NCBI RefSeq assembly: GCF_000514815.1
Contig: NZ_AZWQ01000022.1
Location: 1-64,000, forward strand
Length of the DNA stretch: 64,000 nt
Source of the DNA: Salinispora fenicalii
GTDB lineage: Bacteria; Actinomycetota; Actinomycetes; Mycobacteriales; Micromonosporaceae
Direction: 5' to 3'
Part shown: positions 16,499-25,789 of the stretch, piece by piece
Numbering within the stretch: position 1 is the stretch's first letter
Layout of the letters: the number at the start of each line of letters is the position of its first letter
Notes under the pieces: model-generated
Database searches by the model: none
Told to the model about the DNA's origin: nothing
The model's input: the letters and a program-made list of their open reading frames with translations, nothing else
Made by a program: the position numbers and the translations under genes

Positions 16499-16661
16499 CG
16501 CGCCTCCACCTGCTCGCCTCGCGGCTCCGCCGTCGTCCCGAGGGCGGGTACGCCTTGGCAAACCACGAGTCAGCCACATCGCATAGACAGAAACCTACCG
16601 GCTGCGGCGCGGATCAGCCGAATCCGGCACCGGCCACTGAGATAGCAACCTGACTGACCAG

Positions 16662-17555
16662 TCAGCGCAGAAGAAACCGGGGTGGCCCGACGCCGGAGTC
16701 CTCCAGTCGAGGTGTCACCGGAGTCGCCGGATCGCGGTCCGCCGCGGCGGCGATGACACCGGCCAGGTCCCGGCAGGCTGCCACTTGCCCGAGGGTGACC
16801 AGGGTGGGCGGGAGCATGGTCAGCTCCCCGGGGGCGGAGGCCTCGGCCGGGGAGATCCAGAGCGTGCGGTCCGCTTCACCGGAGACATCCCGGGTACGTT
16901 GCCCCACCGGTAGCCGGGCGACGAAGAAGTACGTGTCGAACCGACGCGGCTCGAACTCGGGTGTGATCCACCGACTCCAGGGCAGCAACAGATCCGACCG
17001 GAGGGTGAGCCCTCGCTGGGCGAGCAGGTCAGCGAAGCCCAGCTCCCGCCGCTCCAGGGCTACCCGGGCCGCCTCCCAGTCACCGCCGGACACGTCACCC
17101 ACAACGGTGTCGGCATCGGGGCCGGCGAGCAGGACCCCGGCCTCCTCGAATACCTCCCGCGCAGCGGCGCAGACGACCGCCTGCGCCGCTGTCGGAGCCA
17201 GCCCCAACCGGGCTCCCCACTGGGCCGGAGTCGGCCCGGCCCAGTTCACGTGGGCCGTCGAATCCGATGAGTCCACGCCGCCGCCAGGGAAGGCGTACAC
17301 GCCGCCGAAGGCCATCGCCGCGACCCGACGGATCAGGTATGCCTCGAAGCCGTCCAGGCTCGCGGACACCACTGCGGCGGAGCCTCCCGGGCGATCCGCC
17401 CCGCCGCCCGCAACAGCGGCGCCGCCGGTCGGGCGGAGCAGCAGTACGGTCGCCGCCACCCGCGGTACCGCCGGCTTACCCCCCTGCTCGCGGAACCGCC
17501 GGGCGTGCTCCGCCACCACCGGTGGAACGGGAAAACCGTCGCCGTTGCTCGTCAT
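16662..17555 (-). CDS. Nudix hydrolase
   Basis: 297 residues, longer than a bare Nudix domain (about 150). The Nudix box is visible as AAREVFEEAGVLL with the REVFEEAG core, preceded by GGVYAFPGGGVD. An insertion separates the first Gly from the REx core. Members of this long subgroup (related to NUDT19/RPP-like proteins) may cleave CoA derivatives or other nucleoside diphosphates; the substrate cannot be read from sequence. The first 30 residues include a GFPVPPVVAEHARRFREQGG stretch. Stand-alone gene, divergent from the oxidoreductase at 17626 with 70 bases between. Confidence 0.88.
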   Translation of the reverse strand: MTSNGDGFPVPPVVAEHARRFREQGGKPAVPRVAATVLLLRPTGGAAVAGGGADRPGGSAAVVSASLDGFEAYLIRRVAAMAFGGVYAFPGGGVDSSDSTAHVNWAGPTPAQWGARLGLAPTAAQAVVCAAAREVFEEAGVLLAGPDADTVVGDVSGGDWEAARVALERRELGFADLLAQRGLTLRSDLLLPWSRWITPEFEPRRFDTYFFVARLPVGQRTRDVSGEADRTLWISPAEASAPGELTMLPPTLVTLGQVAACRDLAGVIAAAADRDPATPVTPRLEDSGVGPPRFLLR

Positions 17556-17625
17556 GGGACGAGCCTAGATCCCGACAGCCGGGACCGCCCAAGAGCGTTC
17601 CGGCGATCTTCGTTAGCGTGCCGCC

Positions 17626-18594
17626 ATGACTCGATGGGGAATCCTTGCCACCGGCCACATCGCCGGGCGCTTCGCCGAAGACCTCAAGCGGGTGCCGGGG
17701 GCCGAGCTGATGGCGGTTGGCTCGCGGACGGCCGAGAGCGCAGAGCGGTTCGCCGAACGGCACGGCGCGCGGCGCGCGTACGCCTCCTGGTCGGAGCTGG
17801 CCGCAGACCCGGACCTGGACGTCGTCTACGTCGCCACTCCGCACGCCGCCCACCACGCAGCTGCCCTCACCTGCCTGCAAGCCGGGCGGGCGGTACTGCT
17901 GGAAAAACCGTTCACCCTCGACCTGGCGACCAGTCGGGACCTGGTGGAGACCGCACGCGACGCCAGGGTCTTCCTGATGGAGGCCATGTGGATGCGTACC
18001 AACCCGCTCGTTCGGCGGATGTGCGAGCTGGTCGCTGACGGAGCAATCGGCACGGTGGTCAACGTGCGGGGGGACTTCGGCGTGGCCGGCCCGTTCTCGC
18101 CGGAGCACCGGATGCGGGCGCGGGCCCTGGGCGGTGGGGCGTTGCTGGACCTCGGCGTGTACCCGGTCAGCCTGGCCCATCTGCTACTCGGGGTGCCCGA
18201 CCACGTCCGTGCCTGGGCGAAGATCAGCCCGGAGGGAGTGGACGAGAACACCGGGATCGTCCTGGGGTACGACACGGGCGCGATCGCCACGCTCAGCTGC
18301 GGAATCATGGCTGCGACGACGACCACCGCCGTGATCACCGGTACGAAGGGCCGGATCGACCTGTCTGAGCCGTTCTTCCGGCCCAGCTCGCTGACCATGC
18401 ACCGGAACGCCACCGCGCCGGAGACGATCCATGCGGAAATTATCGGCAACGGCTACCAGGACGAGGCAGCGGAGGTGCAACGCTGCCTCGCCGCGGGCAT
18501 GCTGGAAAGCCCACTGCTCCCGCACACGGCGACCCTGGAGGTCATGGCGTTGTTGGACCGCATCCGGGCCCAGATCGGCGTCGACTACGCCTGA
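17626..18594 (+). CDS. Gfo/Idh/MocA family oxidoreductase
   Basis: 322 residues. The N-terminal Rossmann fold starts with WGILATGHIAGRFAEDL and binds NAD(P). The family signature EKPF (LLEKPFTLD) with the catalytic Lys is present, and the C-terminal domain has the beta-sheet dimerisation part around GGGALLDLGVYPVSLAHLLLG. Such enzymes oxidise or reduce sugars, inositols or pyrroles; dimeric dihydrodiol dehydrogenases are the nearest subgroup by pattern. The substrate is unknown. No operon partner. Confidence 0.92.
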   Translation: MTRWGILATGHIAGRFAEDLKRVPGAELMAVGSRTAESAERFAERHGARRAYASWSELAADPDLDVVYVATPHAAHHAAALTCLQAGRAVLLEKPFTLDLATSRDLVETARDARVFLMEAMWMRTNPLVRRMCELVADGAIGTVVNVRGDFGVAGPFSPEHRMRARALGGGALLDLGVYPVSLAHLLLGVPDHVRAWAKISPEGVDENTGIVLGYDTGAIATLSCGIMAATTTTAVITGTKGRIDLSEPFFRPSSLTMHRNATAPETIHAEIIGNGYQDEAAEVQRCLAAGMLESPLLPHTATLEVMALLDRIRAQIGVDYA

Positions 18595-18652
18595 GCCGGG
18601 TGAGCGGGTCTCCCGCACCTCGCGAGGCGTTGACAGGAGACCCGCCGCGCCG

Positions 18653-19657
18653 TCAGCTGAACAACGGACGAACCAGGAAGTACGTCAGGGCACCGATGGT
18701 GCCGGCCGCCGGGAAGGTGAGAATCCAGGCGCCCACGATGTTGCCGGCGACCCCCCAACGAACAGCGGAGAGCCGCTTGGTGGCGCCGACACCCATGATC
18801 GCCGAGGTGATCGTGTGGGTGGTGGAGATCGGCGCGCCCAGCACCAGCGCGTTGAAGTAGAGCACCGAGCTGGCCACGGTCTCGGCGGCAAAGCCCTCGG
18901 GCGGCCGTAGGTCGATAATCTTCCGGCCCAGAGTCCGGATGATCCGCCACCCACCGGCGTACGTGCCGGCGGCGAGCACCGCCGCAGAGGTCCAGAAGGC
19001 CCACTCCGGGATGTGCGTCGGGCTGTCCTGGAAGCCACCGACGAAGAGGGCGAGCACCACGATACCGATCGTCTTCGCCGCGTCCTGCATGCCGTGTCCG
19101 ACCGACATGGCCGCCGCCGAGGCGCTCTGGGCCCAACGGAAGCCCCGGTTGAGCTTGCCCGGATGCCCCCGCCGGAAGATCCATTGCACCGCGACCATCA
19201 CGATGTAGCCGAGCAGGAGACCGACCATCGGCGACAGGACCATCGGAATGATGACCTTCTGGCCGATACCGCCCCACAGCACCGCGCCGGACGCCGCCAC
19301 GGTGGCACCGACCAAGCCCCCGATCAGGGCGTGCGACGAGGATGACGGCAGGCCGAAGTACCAGGTGACGATGTTCCAGACGATGGCACCGACCACACCG
19401 GCGAAGACGATCGCCAGGCTGGCCGTCCCGGTGGGCAGATCCACCAGGCCGCTGCCGACGGTCTTGGCGACCTCCGCGCCGAAGTGCGCCCCGATGAAGT
19501 TGCCGACCGCCGCCATGGCCAGGGCGACCCGGGGGGTCAGCGCTCGGGTGGAGATGCTGGTCGCGATCGCGTTGGCGGCGTCGTGGAATCCGTTCGTGTA
19601 GTCGAAGACCAACGCAACGGCGATCACCGCCAGCACGGCGATGAGTTCAGGGGTCAC
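18653..19657 (-). CDS. Low-affinity phosphate transporter PiT
   Basis: 334 residues with about ten membrane segments and the two PiT signatures: TNGFHDAANAIATSISTRAL near the N-terminus and a second copy around GMQDAAKTIGIVVLAL. It imports inorganic phosphate, usually as a metal phosphate, with protons. GTG start at 19657; the upstream DUF47 gene ends three bases before it and its last codons supply the GGAG. The pair forms a conserved unit in actinobacteria (Pit with its DUF47 accessory). A PHO-type repeat lies upstream of the pair. Confidence 0.96.
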   Translation of the reverse strand: MTPELIAVLAVIAVALVFDYTNGFHDAANAIATSISTRALTPRVALAMAAVGNFIGAHFGAEVAKTVGSGLVDLPTGTASLAIVFAGVVGAIVWNIVTWYFGLPSSSSHALIGGLVGATVAASGAVLWGGIGQKVIIPMVLSPMVGLLLGYIVMVAVQWIFRRGHPGKLNRGFRWAQSASAAAMSVGHGMQDAAKTIGIVVLALFVGGFQDSPTHIPEWAFWTSAAVLAAGTYAGGWRIIRTLGRKIIDLRPPEGFAAETVASSVLYFNALVLGAPISTTHTITSAIMGVGATKRLSAVRWGVAGNIVGAWILTFPAAGTIGALTYFLVRPLFS

Positions 19658-19660
19658 GGA

Positions 19661-20287
19661 TCAGGACTCCTTGACCGCGATTGTCTCGACGGTGTTCGCC
19701 ACGTGCTCGAAGGCGTCGCAGGCGGCCTCGAGCTCGTCGGCGACCTCCTTCATCTTCAACACGGTCAACGCGTCGTACTCGCCGGAGAAGAGCCGGACCA
19801 GCAGCATCCGGTAGGCCTGGTCGCCGTCGTTCTCCAGCCGGTTGCACTCGATCCAGTAGTCCTCGAGGTCCCGCATCGACTTCAGTCGGGGCATCGCCTC
19901 AGCGGTCAGCCTCGCCTGCTGGTCCAAGACGTTGACCAGCTCGTGCATCTCCCGCGGCAGCGACGGCAGCTCGGTCAGGCCGTACAGGTAGAGCAGGTTG
20001 CCGACCGCCTCCAGGTGGTCCATGACGTCGTCGAGCTGCGAGCCGAGCCGGTAGATGTCCTCCCGGTCAAACGGCGTGACGAAGGTAGAGTTGATCTTCT
20101 TGTACAGCTCGTGGGTGATCTGATCGCTGTCGTGCTCCACCTCGGTGAGCCGCTCGCTGACCGACTGCACCACAACGCCGGGCAGGGCCAGCTCGTTGAG
20201 GAGTTCGGTGCCCCGCACCAAGTTCTGCGCGGCCCTGGTGAAGAGCTCGTAGAAGGCACCCTCGTTCGGGCGGAAGGAAAACTTCAC
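19661..20287 (-). CDS. DUF47 Pit accessory protein (PhoU-like)
   Basis: 208 residues of DUF47, a helical PhoU-like family encoded with Pit transporters and thought to regulate them. Seen: LLNELALPGVVVQSVSERL, then EHDSDQITHELYKKIN and FDREDIYRLGSQLDDVMDHLE with the acidic metal-binding residues, and a closing YLEN-type helix around NDGDQAYRMLLVRLF. I chose the GTG at 20287 with GAGG seven bases upstream. First gene of the DUF47-Pit operon. Confidence 0.93.
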   Translation of the reverse strand: MKFSFRPNEGAFYELFTRAAQNLVRGTELLNELALPGVVVQSVSERLTEVEHDSDQITHELYKKINSTFVTPFDREDIYRLGSQLDDVMDHLEAVGNLLYLYGLTELPSLPREMHELVNVLDQQARLTAEAMPRLKSMRDLEDYWIECNRLENDGDQAYRMLLVRLFSGEYDALTVLKMKEVADELEAACDAFEHVANTVETIAVKES

Positions 20288-20403
20288 AGGACGGACCTCG
20301 TCGTGTCGGTGGGGGGTGGCAGCCACCTCGCGGGGTGACCTGAGTGGGAATGCTAGGTGCCGCCGAAACGCCGAATGAACCGGCCCACCACTAGCCTACT
20401 CCC

Positions 20404-20436
20404 GTTCACGTTCGGTTAACTTTCTGTTCACCTTTA
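20404..20436. promoter_or_regulatory. Three-unit PHO-type repeat near the Pit operon
   Basis: On the plus strand GTTCAC (20404), GTTAAC (20415) and GTTCAC (20426) recur at exactly 11-base steps. This is the PhoP-binding pattern with three units. The operon it should serve is leftward, so the units face away from it, unlike at pstS. On the leftward strand TAGGCT follows just after the repeats as a possible -10. Confidence 0.8.
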
Positions 20437-20549
20437 TCGCTTCCGGGCCTCCGTTCCGGCCCGGGGCGACGAGCCGACAAGCGGATACCCCACACATCCG
20501 ATGCCGAACATGCCCCACGACCCCATGACCCCATGGCGACCCCACGAGA

Positions 20550-20584
20550 GCATGGACATGCGGTGATGTACGGCATGTCCATGC
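20550..20584. promoter_or_regulatory. Paired 12-base palindromes
   Basis: GCATGGACATGC (20550-20561) and GCATGTCCATGC (20573-20584) are each inverted repeats GCATG-NN-CATGC and are reverse complements of one another, 23 bases centre to centre. They could be two operator half-turn-aligned sites or form one 12-bp stem with an 11-base loop. I know no regulator for this motif. Confidence 0.5.
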
Positions 20585-20982
20585 CGTGCTGCGCGCTGTT
20601 GAGCTGCACTCACGGGTGGGGCAGCGATATACCTCACACTGTCCGTGACATTCGAGTCGGTCGGGGAGAAATGGGGGAGGGAGTCCGAATGCTCTGGGCC
20701 CCGACGTGGCGAAAGGTGGCTTGGGCGGTCCTACCCGGTACGTGTTGGCTCTGCTGGCGGACACGGCGGGAATCGGCGACAACGTCATCCGAGTGCCGCG
20801 CGACGCGCTTAGTAGTTGTGCGCTGATCGTCGCCCTCAGCCCGCTAATCGCCGCCGCGGTGATGGTTTCCGCACGGAGCGTCCGAACGGTGAGCGGCCAA
20901 GCCGAGAACACGCATCCATTCTCGCGAGAATGGCCCGACGAGTTGGTCGATGGAGCGAGGGCCGCGGCTTCAGCCAGCCCGT

Positions 20983-21489
20983 TCAGACGACCAGCGCCAG
21001 CCACTTTCGGTACGACGTGGCGAACGGCTCGGTGCCGTCCCCCAACGCGGCGAACAGCCAGTCGGCTGCGGTGTGTGCCTCGGTGACCACCTCGTCCGGG
21101 TAGCCGAACCGCTTGCGGTGCTCGGCGAACTCGTCCTCGTCCAGCAGCTCCACCAGACCGGAGCCACGCCGGCGCACCACGTCAAGGTCAAGGTCGAACA
21201 GATGCACGGTGTCGTCGTTCTCCCAGCGAGCCGGACTCGCGATGTCGCAGTAGACCTCGCTGGTCCGCGGCGGCGGGTTGAACATGCCGGTCCACCACGC
21301 ATGGTGCGGCACCAAGAGCACGAACGGGATCTGCTCGACGGAGGGGCGGCCGTGGTACACCGAGGGGGTGCCGACGGACACGCCGAGCCAGACGCCGAGG
21401 TCGTCCTCGGCGAGCCGGCGGGCCGGATAGTCGCGGTGGGCGCTGCCGTCGTACTTGCGGTAGATCACGCGGACCACGTCGCTCGGCAT
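20983..21489 (-). CDS. DUF402 protein
   Basis: 168 residues of DUF402, the family of FomD and the nucleotide phosphatase Ntdp, a beta-barrel with conserved acidic metal ligands. Seen are YCDIASPARWENDDTVHLFDLDLDVV, with the DLDLD metal motif typical of the family, and LLDEDEFAEH. The enzyme may hydrolyse a nucleotidyl or phospho-ester bond; the substrate is unknown. ATG at 21489 is preferred over the one at 21498. It is divergent from the helicase gene at 21628. Confidence 0.88.
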   Translation of the reverse strand: MPSDVVRVIYRKYDGSAHRDYPARRLAEDDLGVWLGVSVGTPSVYHGRPSVEQIPFVLLVPHHAWWTGMFNPPPRTSEVYCDIASPARWENDDTVHLFDLDLDVVRRRGSGLVELLDEDEFAEHRKRFGYPDEVVTEAHTAADWLFAALGDGTEPFATSYRKWLALVV

Positions 21490-21627
21490 GACTGGCACCC
21501 TAGCCGATTCGGTGGAACCGACGTAGCAGGGAGATAACGGGACGCCACCGGCCAGTTGTCAGACCGTGACGACGCCGCGCCGCCCGCCGGGAAGCCAGCT
21601 GTCGCCGCCGACCGGTACCGTCGCACG

Positions 21628-23679
21628 GTGACCCCACCCCGCACCGCCACCGATTCCGCCAGCCCAGTGCCCCTGATCGGCAACCGGCGCTCCGGCGGTG
21701 GGGTGACCGGAGCCGACCTGCTCGCTGCGGCGGTCAGCGCGGTCCCTGGAGGCGCAGCACGCCCAGGTCAGCAGGAGATGACAGCGGCGATTGAGGCAGC
21801 CGTAACCGCCCGCGAGCACCTGCTGGTGCAGGCCGGCACCGGCACTGGCAAGTCCCTGGCGTACCTGGCGCCCGCGCTCACCGTTAACGGCCCGGTGGTG
21901 GTCTCCACCGCCACCCTCGCGCTCCAGTCCCAACTGGTTGACCACGATCTCCCCCGGCTGGCCGATGCGGTGGAGCCGCTACTCGGCCGGCGGCCCACCT
22001 TCGCGGTACTCAAGGGGCGGCACCACTACCTCTGCCTGGCCCGGCTCGACAACGCCACCGAGGAGGAGCCGGGCGACACCCTCTTCGACGCACCGAGGCC
22101 GGGCGGCACGACGTGGCTCGGCGAGGCCGGCCGCCTCGGCCGGCAGGTCCAGCGGCTACGCGACTGGGCCGAGAAGACGGACACCGGCGACCGGGACGAG
22201 CTTGATCCCGGCGTTGACGAGCAGGCCTGGCGCTTGGTGTCCATGCCGGCGCGGGAGTGCGTCGGCGCGGCCCGTTGCCCGTTCGGCGCCGAGTGCTTCG
22301 CCGACGCCTCCCGGGCTCGCGCCCGCGAGGCCGATGTCGTGGTGACCAACCACAGCCTGCTCGCGGTGGACATGCTCGCCGGACGACACATCGTTCCGCC
22401 GCACCAGTTGCTCATCGTGGACGAGGCGCACGAGCTGGCCGATCGGGTCTCCTCCGCCGCGCAGGCCGAGCTGGTGCCGGAGTCAATCGACCGGTCCACC
22501 CGCCAGGCCCGCCCACTGCTGCGCCCGGAGACGGCCGAAGCACTCACCGCGGCAGGTGACGCCCTGGCCGTCGGGCTCGCCGAGGCACCCGCAGGCCGGC
22601 TCACCACCGGGCTGCCGACCCCGCTGCGGGAGGCGTGCACGCTGCTCGACGCCGCGACCCGCGCGGCGCTCGACGCGATCGGCGAGGTCAAGGCCGACGA
22701 CCCGGACCCGGTCCGCAAACAGCAGGCCAAGGCGGTGCTCGACGAGCTGTCCGGCACCGCGCAGCGGCTGCTGGAGGAAGCTGACCACGACGTGGCCTGG
22801 GTGGAGCGCAACGACACCACCGGGCGGCGGGCGCTCGTGGTCGCCCCGCTCTCGGTGGCCGGCACCCTCGCCACCCACCTTTACGAAGAACGCACCGTCG
22901 TCGCCACCTCGGCCACCCTGACCCTGGGGGGCCGCTTCGATTCCGTTGCCCGGGCCCTGGGCCTGGAAGTTCCGACTGCCACGAGCGAGGCGCCCGTCAC
23001 CTCCGGTCCGGACTGGCAGTCGCTCGACGTCGGCTCCCCGTTCGACTACGCCCGGCAGGGGATCCTCTACGTCGCCGCACACCTGCCCCGGCCAAGCGTC
23101 TCCGGGCTGCCCGACGCGGCCGGCACGGAGCTTCTTGAACTGGTCAAGGCGCTCGGCGGACGGACGCTGGGGCTCTTCTCGTCCCGACGGGCCGCGCAGC
23201 AGGCGGCGGAGCTGCTCCGGGAACGCACCGACCTGCCCGTGCTTCTGCAGGGCGAGCAGGCGCTGCCGCTGCTGGTTCGCCGATTCCGCGAAGAACAGGC
23301 GAGCTGCCTGTTCGGGGTGATGTCGCTCTGGCAGGGGGTAGATGTGCCGGGCGACGCCTGCCAGCTGGTGGTCGTTGACCGACTGCCCTTCCCCCGGCCG
23401 GATGAGCCGCTCGCCGCTGCCCGCGCCGCCGCCGTTGACGCCAACGGAGGATCGGGGTTCGCCGCGGTCAGCGTGCCGATCGCGGCGGTCCGGCTAGCCC
23501 AGGGCGTGGGCCGGCTGATCCGCGCTACCGGCGACCGAGGTGTGGTCGCGGTGCTCGACTCCCGGCTGGAGACCGCCCGGGGGTACGGCCCCTTCCTCCG
23601 CCGGTCGCTCCCGCCTTTTTGGTACACAACCCGTCCCGACGTGGCCCGCGGCGCCCTCGAACGCCTTGCCAAGGCGTGA
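21628..23679 (+). CDS. DinG/XPD-type ATP-dependent DNA helicase
   Basis: About 683 residues. A superfamily 2 helicase with Walker A QAGTGTGKS, motif II VDEAHE, and C-terminal motifs VDRLPFPRP and QGVGRLIRATGDRG. Four cysteines (LKGRHHYLCL, then ECVGAARCPFGAEC) fit the iron-sulfur cluster of the XPD/DinG group. DinG resolves R-loops and unusual DNA structures at the fork. The start is uncertain: GTG at 21628 lacks a good ribosome site, and TTG at 21556 would add 24 residues. The gene stands alone. Confidence 0.92.
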   Translation: MTPPRTATDSASPVPLIGNRRSGGGVTGADLLAAAVSAVPGGAARPGQQEMTAAIEAAVTAREHLLVQAGTGTGKSLAYLAPALTVNGPVVVSTATLALQSQLVDHDLPRLADAVEPLLGRRPTFAVLKGRHHYLCLARLDNATEEEPGDTLFDAPRPGGTTWLGEAGRLGRQVQRLRDWAEKTDTGDRDELDPGVDEQAWRLVSMPARECVGAARCPFGAECFADASRARAREADVVVTNHSLLAVDMLAGRHIVPPHQLLIVDEAHELADRVSSAAQAELVPESIDRSTRQARPLLRPETAEALTAAGDALAVGLAEAPAGRLTTGLPTPLREACTLLDAATRAALDAIGEVKADDPDPVRKQQAKAVLDELSGTAQRLLEEADHDVAWVERNDTTGRRALVVAPLSVAGTLATHLYEERTVVATSATLTLGGRFDSVARALGLEVPTATSEAPVTSGPDWQSLDVGSPFDYARQGILYVAAHLPRPSVSGLPDAAGTELLELVKALGGRTLGLFSSRRAAQQAAELLRERTDLPVLLQGEQALPLLVRRFREEQASCLFGVMSLWQGVDVPGDACQLVVVDRLPFPRPDEPLAAARAAAVDANGGSGFAAVSVPIAAVRLAQGVGRLIRATGDRGVVAVLDSRLETARGYGPFLRRSLPPFWYTTRPDVARGALERLAKA

Positions 23680-23695
23680 CCGGATAACCCCCAGA

Positions 23696-24988
23696 TCAGA
23701 GGGCCCGGCTCGCGACGACGACAGCGTCCGATGGGGTCTCCGGGACGGTACGGGCGGCGAGGCGGCGTACGGCCGTGTTGAGCACCGCGATCAACGGCAC
23801 CGCGATCAGTGCCCCGGTGACCCCGGCGAGCACCACCCCGGCGGTGATACCGACGATCACCGCGAGCGGATGGATGGCCACCGCCCGCCCCATGATCAAA
23901 GGCTGGAGTACGTGGCCCTCAAGCTGCTGTACGCCAACCACCACACCCAGGATGATCAACGCGGTGATCGGTCCGCTGTCCACCAGGGCGACAAGTACCG
24001 CGACCCCGCCGGACAACGTGGCACCGATGATCGGAATGAACGAGGCGAGAAAGATCAGCGCGGCGAGTGGAAACGCAAACGGGACATCGAAAATCACCAA
24101 GAAGATGCCGATGCCGAGCGCATCGATGAAGGCCACCAGCACGGTGGCCCGCACGTACGCACCGAGCGTCTGCCAGGACGCCTGGCCGGCGTCGTCGACC
24201 TTCCAGCGGGCGTTGACCGGCATCAGCCGAACTAGGAAACGCCAGATTCGGCTGCCATCACGAAGGAAGAAGAAAGTCGCGAAGAGCACCAGGATCGTGC
24301 CCGTAAGCACCTCGGCCAGGGTGGCCGCAGTGGAGAGCGCGCCACTGGTCAACCCCGCCGTATTCTCGTTGAGCCACTTCTCGGCCTCGTTGATGTAGTT
24401 GTCCAGTTGCCGGTCGTCGAGGTGCAGTGGGCCGGTTCGCAGCCAGTCCTGGATCTGACGTACCCCCTGAGACGACTTCGCGCTCAGCTCCGGCACGCCC
24501 TGAATAAACTCATTGACCACCAGCGTCAGCGTGCCGACCACTGCGGCCAGCCCACCCACCAGCACCACGGCGGTCGCCAGCGACCGCGGGAACCGGGCCC
24601 GGAGCAGCCAGCCAACGGCCGGGGCCAGCAGCGCCGACAGCAACAGCGCGATGGCCAGCGGGATAATCACGATCCGGATTTGACCCACGATCCGCAACAG
24701 GGCCCACGCGACGATCCCGATCGCGAGCAGCCGCCAGGACCAGGCGGCCCCGACCCGCAGCGCGTGCGGCACATCCGCGTCGTCCCGGCTGGTCGTCGAG
24801 CTGTGCAGCGGCGCGGATGTCTCCGCGCCGCTGACCGCCGGCGGGGGCGGTGGGGCTGGTGCCGGGCTGGGCGCAGCCGGGGAGCTAGCACTGGGCGTTC
24901 CGGCACGCAGGCCCGCCGATCGTCGCCGGGATCGGTACGACTCGTACGCGTGACGAAGCCCTTCACGCATCCGCTCGAAACGGCTCAA
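23696..24988 (-). CDS. AI-2E family transporter
   Basis: About 430 residues. The first 80 residues are cytoplasmic, low-complexity and rich in Ala, Pro and Ser. About eight membrane segments follow, with the family pattern IRIVIIPLAIALLLSALLAP and PFAFPLAALIFLASFIPIIGA, and the closing QQLEGHVLQPLIMGRAVAIHPL. The family includes the AI-2 exporter TqsA and Na+/H+ antiporters; the substrate here is unknown. AGGAGG lies five bases before the TTG at 24988; the GTG at 24994 overlaps the ribosome site, so TTG is more likely. Confidence 0.93.
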   Translation of the reverse strand: MSRFERMREGLRHAYESYRSRRRSAGLRAGTPSASSPAAPSPAPAPPPPPAVSGAETSAPLHSSTTSRDDADVPHALRVGAAWSWRLLAIGIVAWALLRIVGQIRIVIIPLAIALLLSALLAPAVGWLLRARFPRSLATAVVLVGGLAAVVGTLTLVVNEFIQGVPELSAKSSQGVRQIQDWLRTGPLHLDDRQLDNYINEAEKWLNENTAGLTSGALSTAATLAEVLTGTILVLFATFFFLRDGSRIWRFLVRLMPVNARWKVDDAGQASWQTLGAYVRATVLVAFIDALGIGIFLVIFDVPFAFPLAALIFLASFIPIIGATLSGGVAVLVALVDSGPITALIILGVVVGVQQLEGHVLQPLIMGRAVAIHPLAVIVGITAGVVLAGVTGALIAVPLIAVLNTAVRRLAARTVPETPSDAVVVASRAL

Positions 24989-25149
24989 GCGCACCTCCTG
25001 GCGTCCCGCTCTCCGGCTCCACCGGTAGGTCGCACAGGATACGCCGTTGACCCAACAAACGTGGGGGTGAATCTGTCACCGGATGCCCGCGGTCACCACC
25101 GGGGAACCACGGCCGAGCGGCGGAGCGAGACACGGTAGCGTCTGGCCCC

Positions 25150-25488
25150 GTGACCAACGACGAGAATCTCGACTCCGGTCTGCCGATCCGGCTCCTGCAC
25201 GATCGGGTGCTGGTCCGCATGGAGGGCAGCGAAGGTGAGCGTCGCTCCACTGCCGGCATCGTGATTCCAGCGACCGCCGCCGTCGGTAAGCGGTTGGCCT
25301 GGGCAGCCGCGGTGGCGGTGGGACCGAACGTCCGTTCCATCGTCTCCGGTGACCGGGTGCTGTTTGATCCGGACGACCGCTCTGAAGTCGAGCTGCACGG
25401 CCGCGGATATGTGCTGCTGCGCGAGCGGGATGTACACGCCGTCGCCGCCGAACGCGTCGAACCGGACTCCACCGGCCTCTATCTGTAG
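25150..25488 (+). CDS. GroES-like co-chaperonin family protein
   Basis: 112 residues of the Cpn10 family: LLHDRVLVRME at the start, AGIVIP, VGPNV, GDRVLFDPDD and GYVLLRERDV match the GroES fold. The mobile-loop region (GERRSTAGIVIP) is present but the typical loop sequence that binds GroEL is changed, so it may be a divergent paralogue and not the groESL partner. The standard groES would be elsewhere with groEL1. Stand-alone gene. Confidence 0.9.
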   Translation: MTNDENLDSGLPIRLLHDRVLVRMEGSEGERRSTAGIVIPATAAVGKRLAWAAAVAVGPNVRSIVSGDRVLFDPDDRSEVELHGRGYVLLRERDVHAVAAERVEPDSTGLYL

Positions 25489-25574
25489 CCCAGAGTCCAC
25501 CGGCCACCGCCGGTAGCTGTTTGCTCCGCTCCTTCCCGGGAAGTTAGCCGCACCAGGTGCCCTGGGGAGGGACG

Positions 25575-25742
25575 ATGCCGGTACTGCTCAAGAAGTTGCT
25601 GTTCTGGGGCTTCATCGCGTTCCTGATCTACTTCATGGCGTTCCGACCTGATGGCGCGGCGGAATTGGTCAAAGCGATCGGGGGCGTGCTGATGGCGTTG
25701 GCGCAGGGCCTCGGCGACTTCCTGACCAGTCTGATGACGTAA
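25575..25742 (+). CDS. Small membrane protein
   Basis: 55 residues with one clear hydrophobic segment (LLFWGFIAFLIYFMAF) and an amphipathic second half (LVKAIGGVLMALAQGLGDFL). ATG at 25575 is preceded by GGGAGGGAC. Similar short proteins are widespread in actinobacteria next to the GroES-like gene, but no function is known to me. Confidence 0.75.
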   Translation: MPVLLKKLLFWGFIAFLIYFMAFRPDGAAELVKAIGGVLMALAQGLGDFLTSLMT

Positions 25743-25789
25743 CCGTCTGGTCCTGCCGGACGCCTCTCCGGGCGTCCGGCAGGACCGGG

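Larger units (their letters stand above)
20327..20982. other. Regulatory and non-coding region before the DUF47-Pit operon
   Basis: No gene is convincing on either strand. The segment holds the three-unit PHO-type repeat (20404-20436) and a pair of GCATG-NN-CATGC palindromes (20550-20561 and 20573-20584). Frames open over parts of 20533-21086 read as low-complexity Arg/Pro/Ser sequence and have no ribosome sites. Confidence 0.5.
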
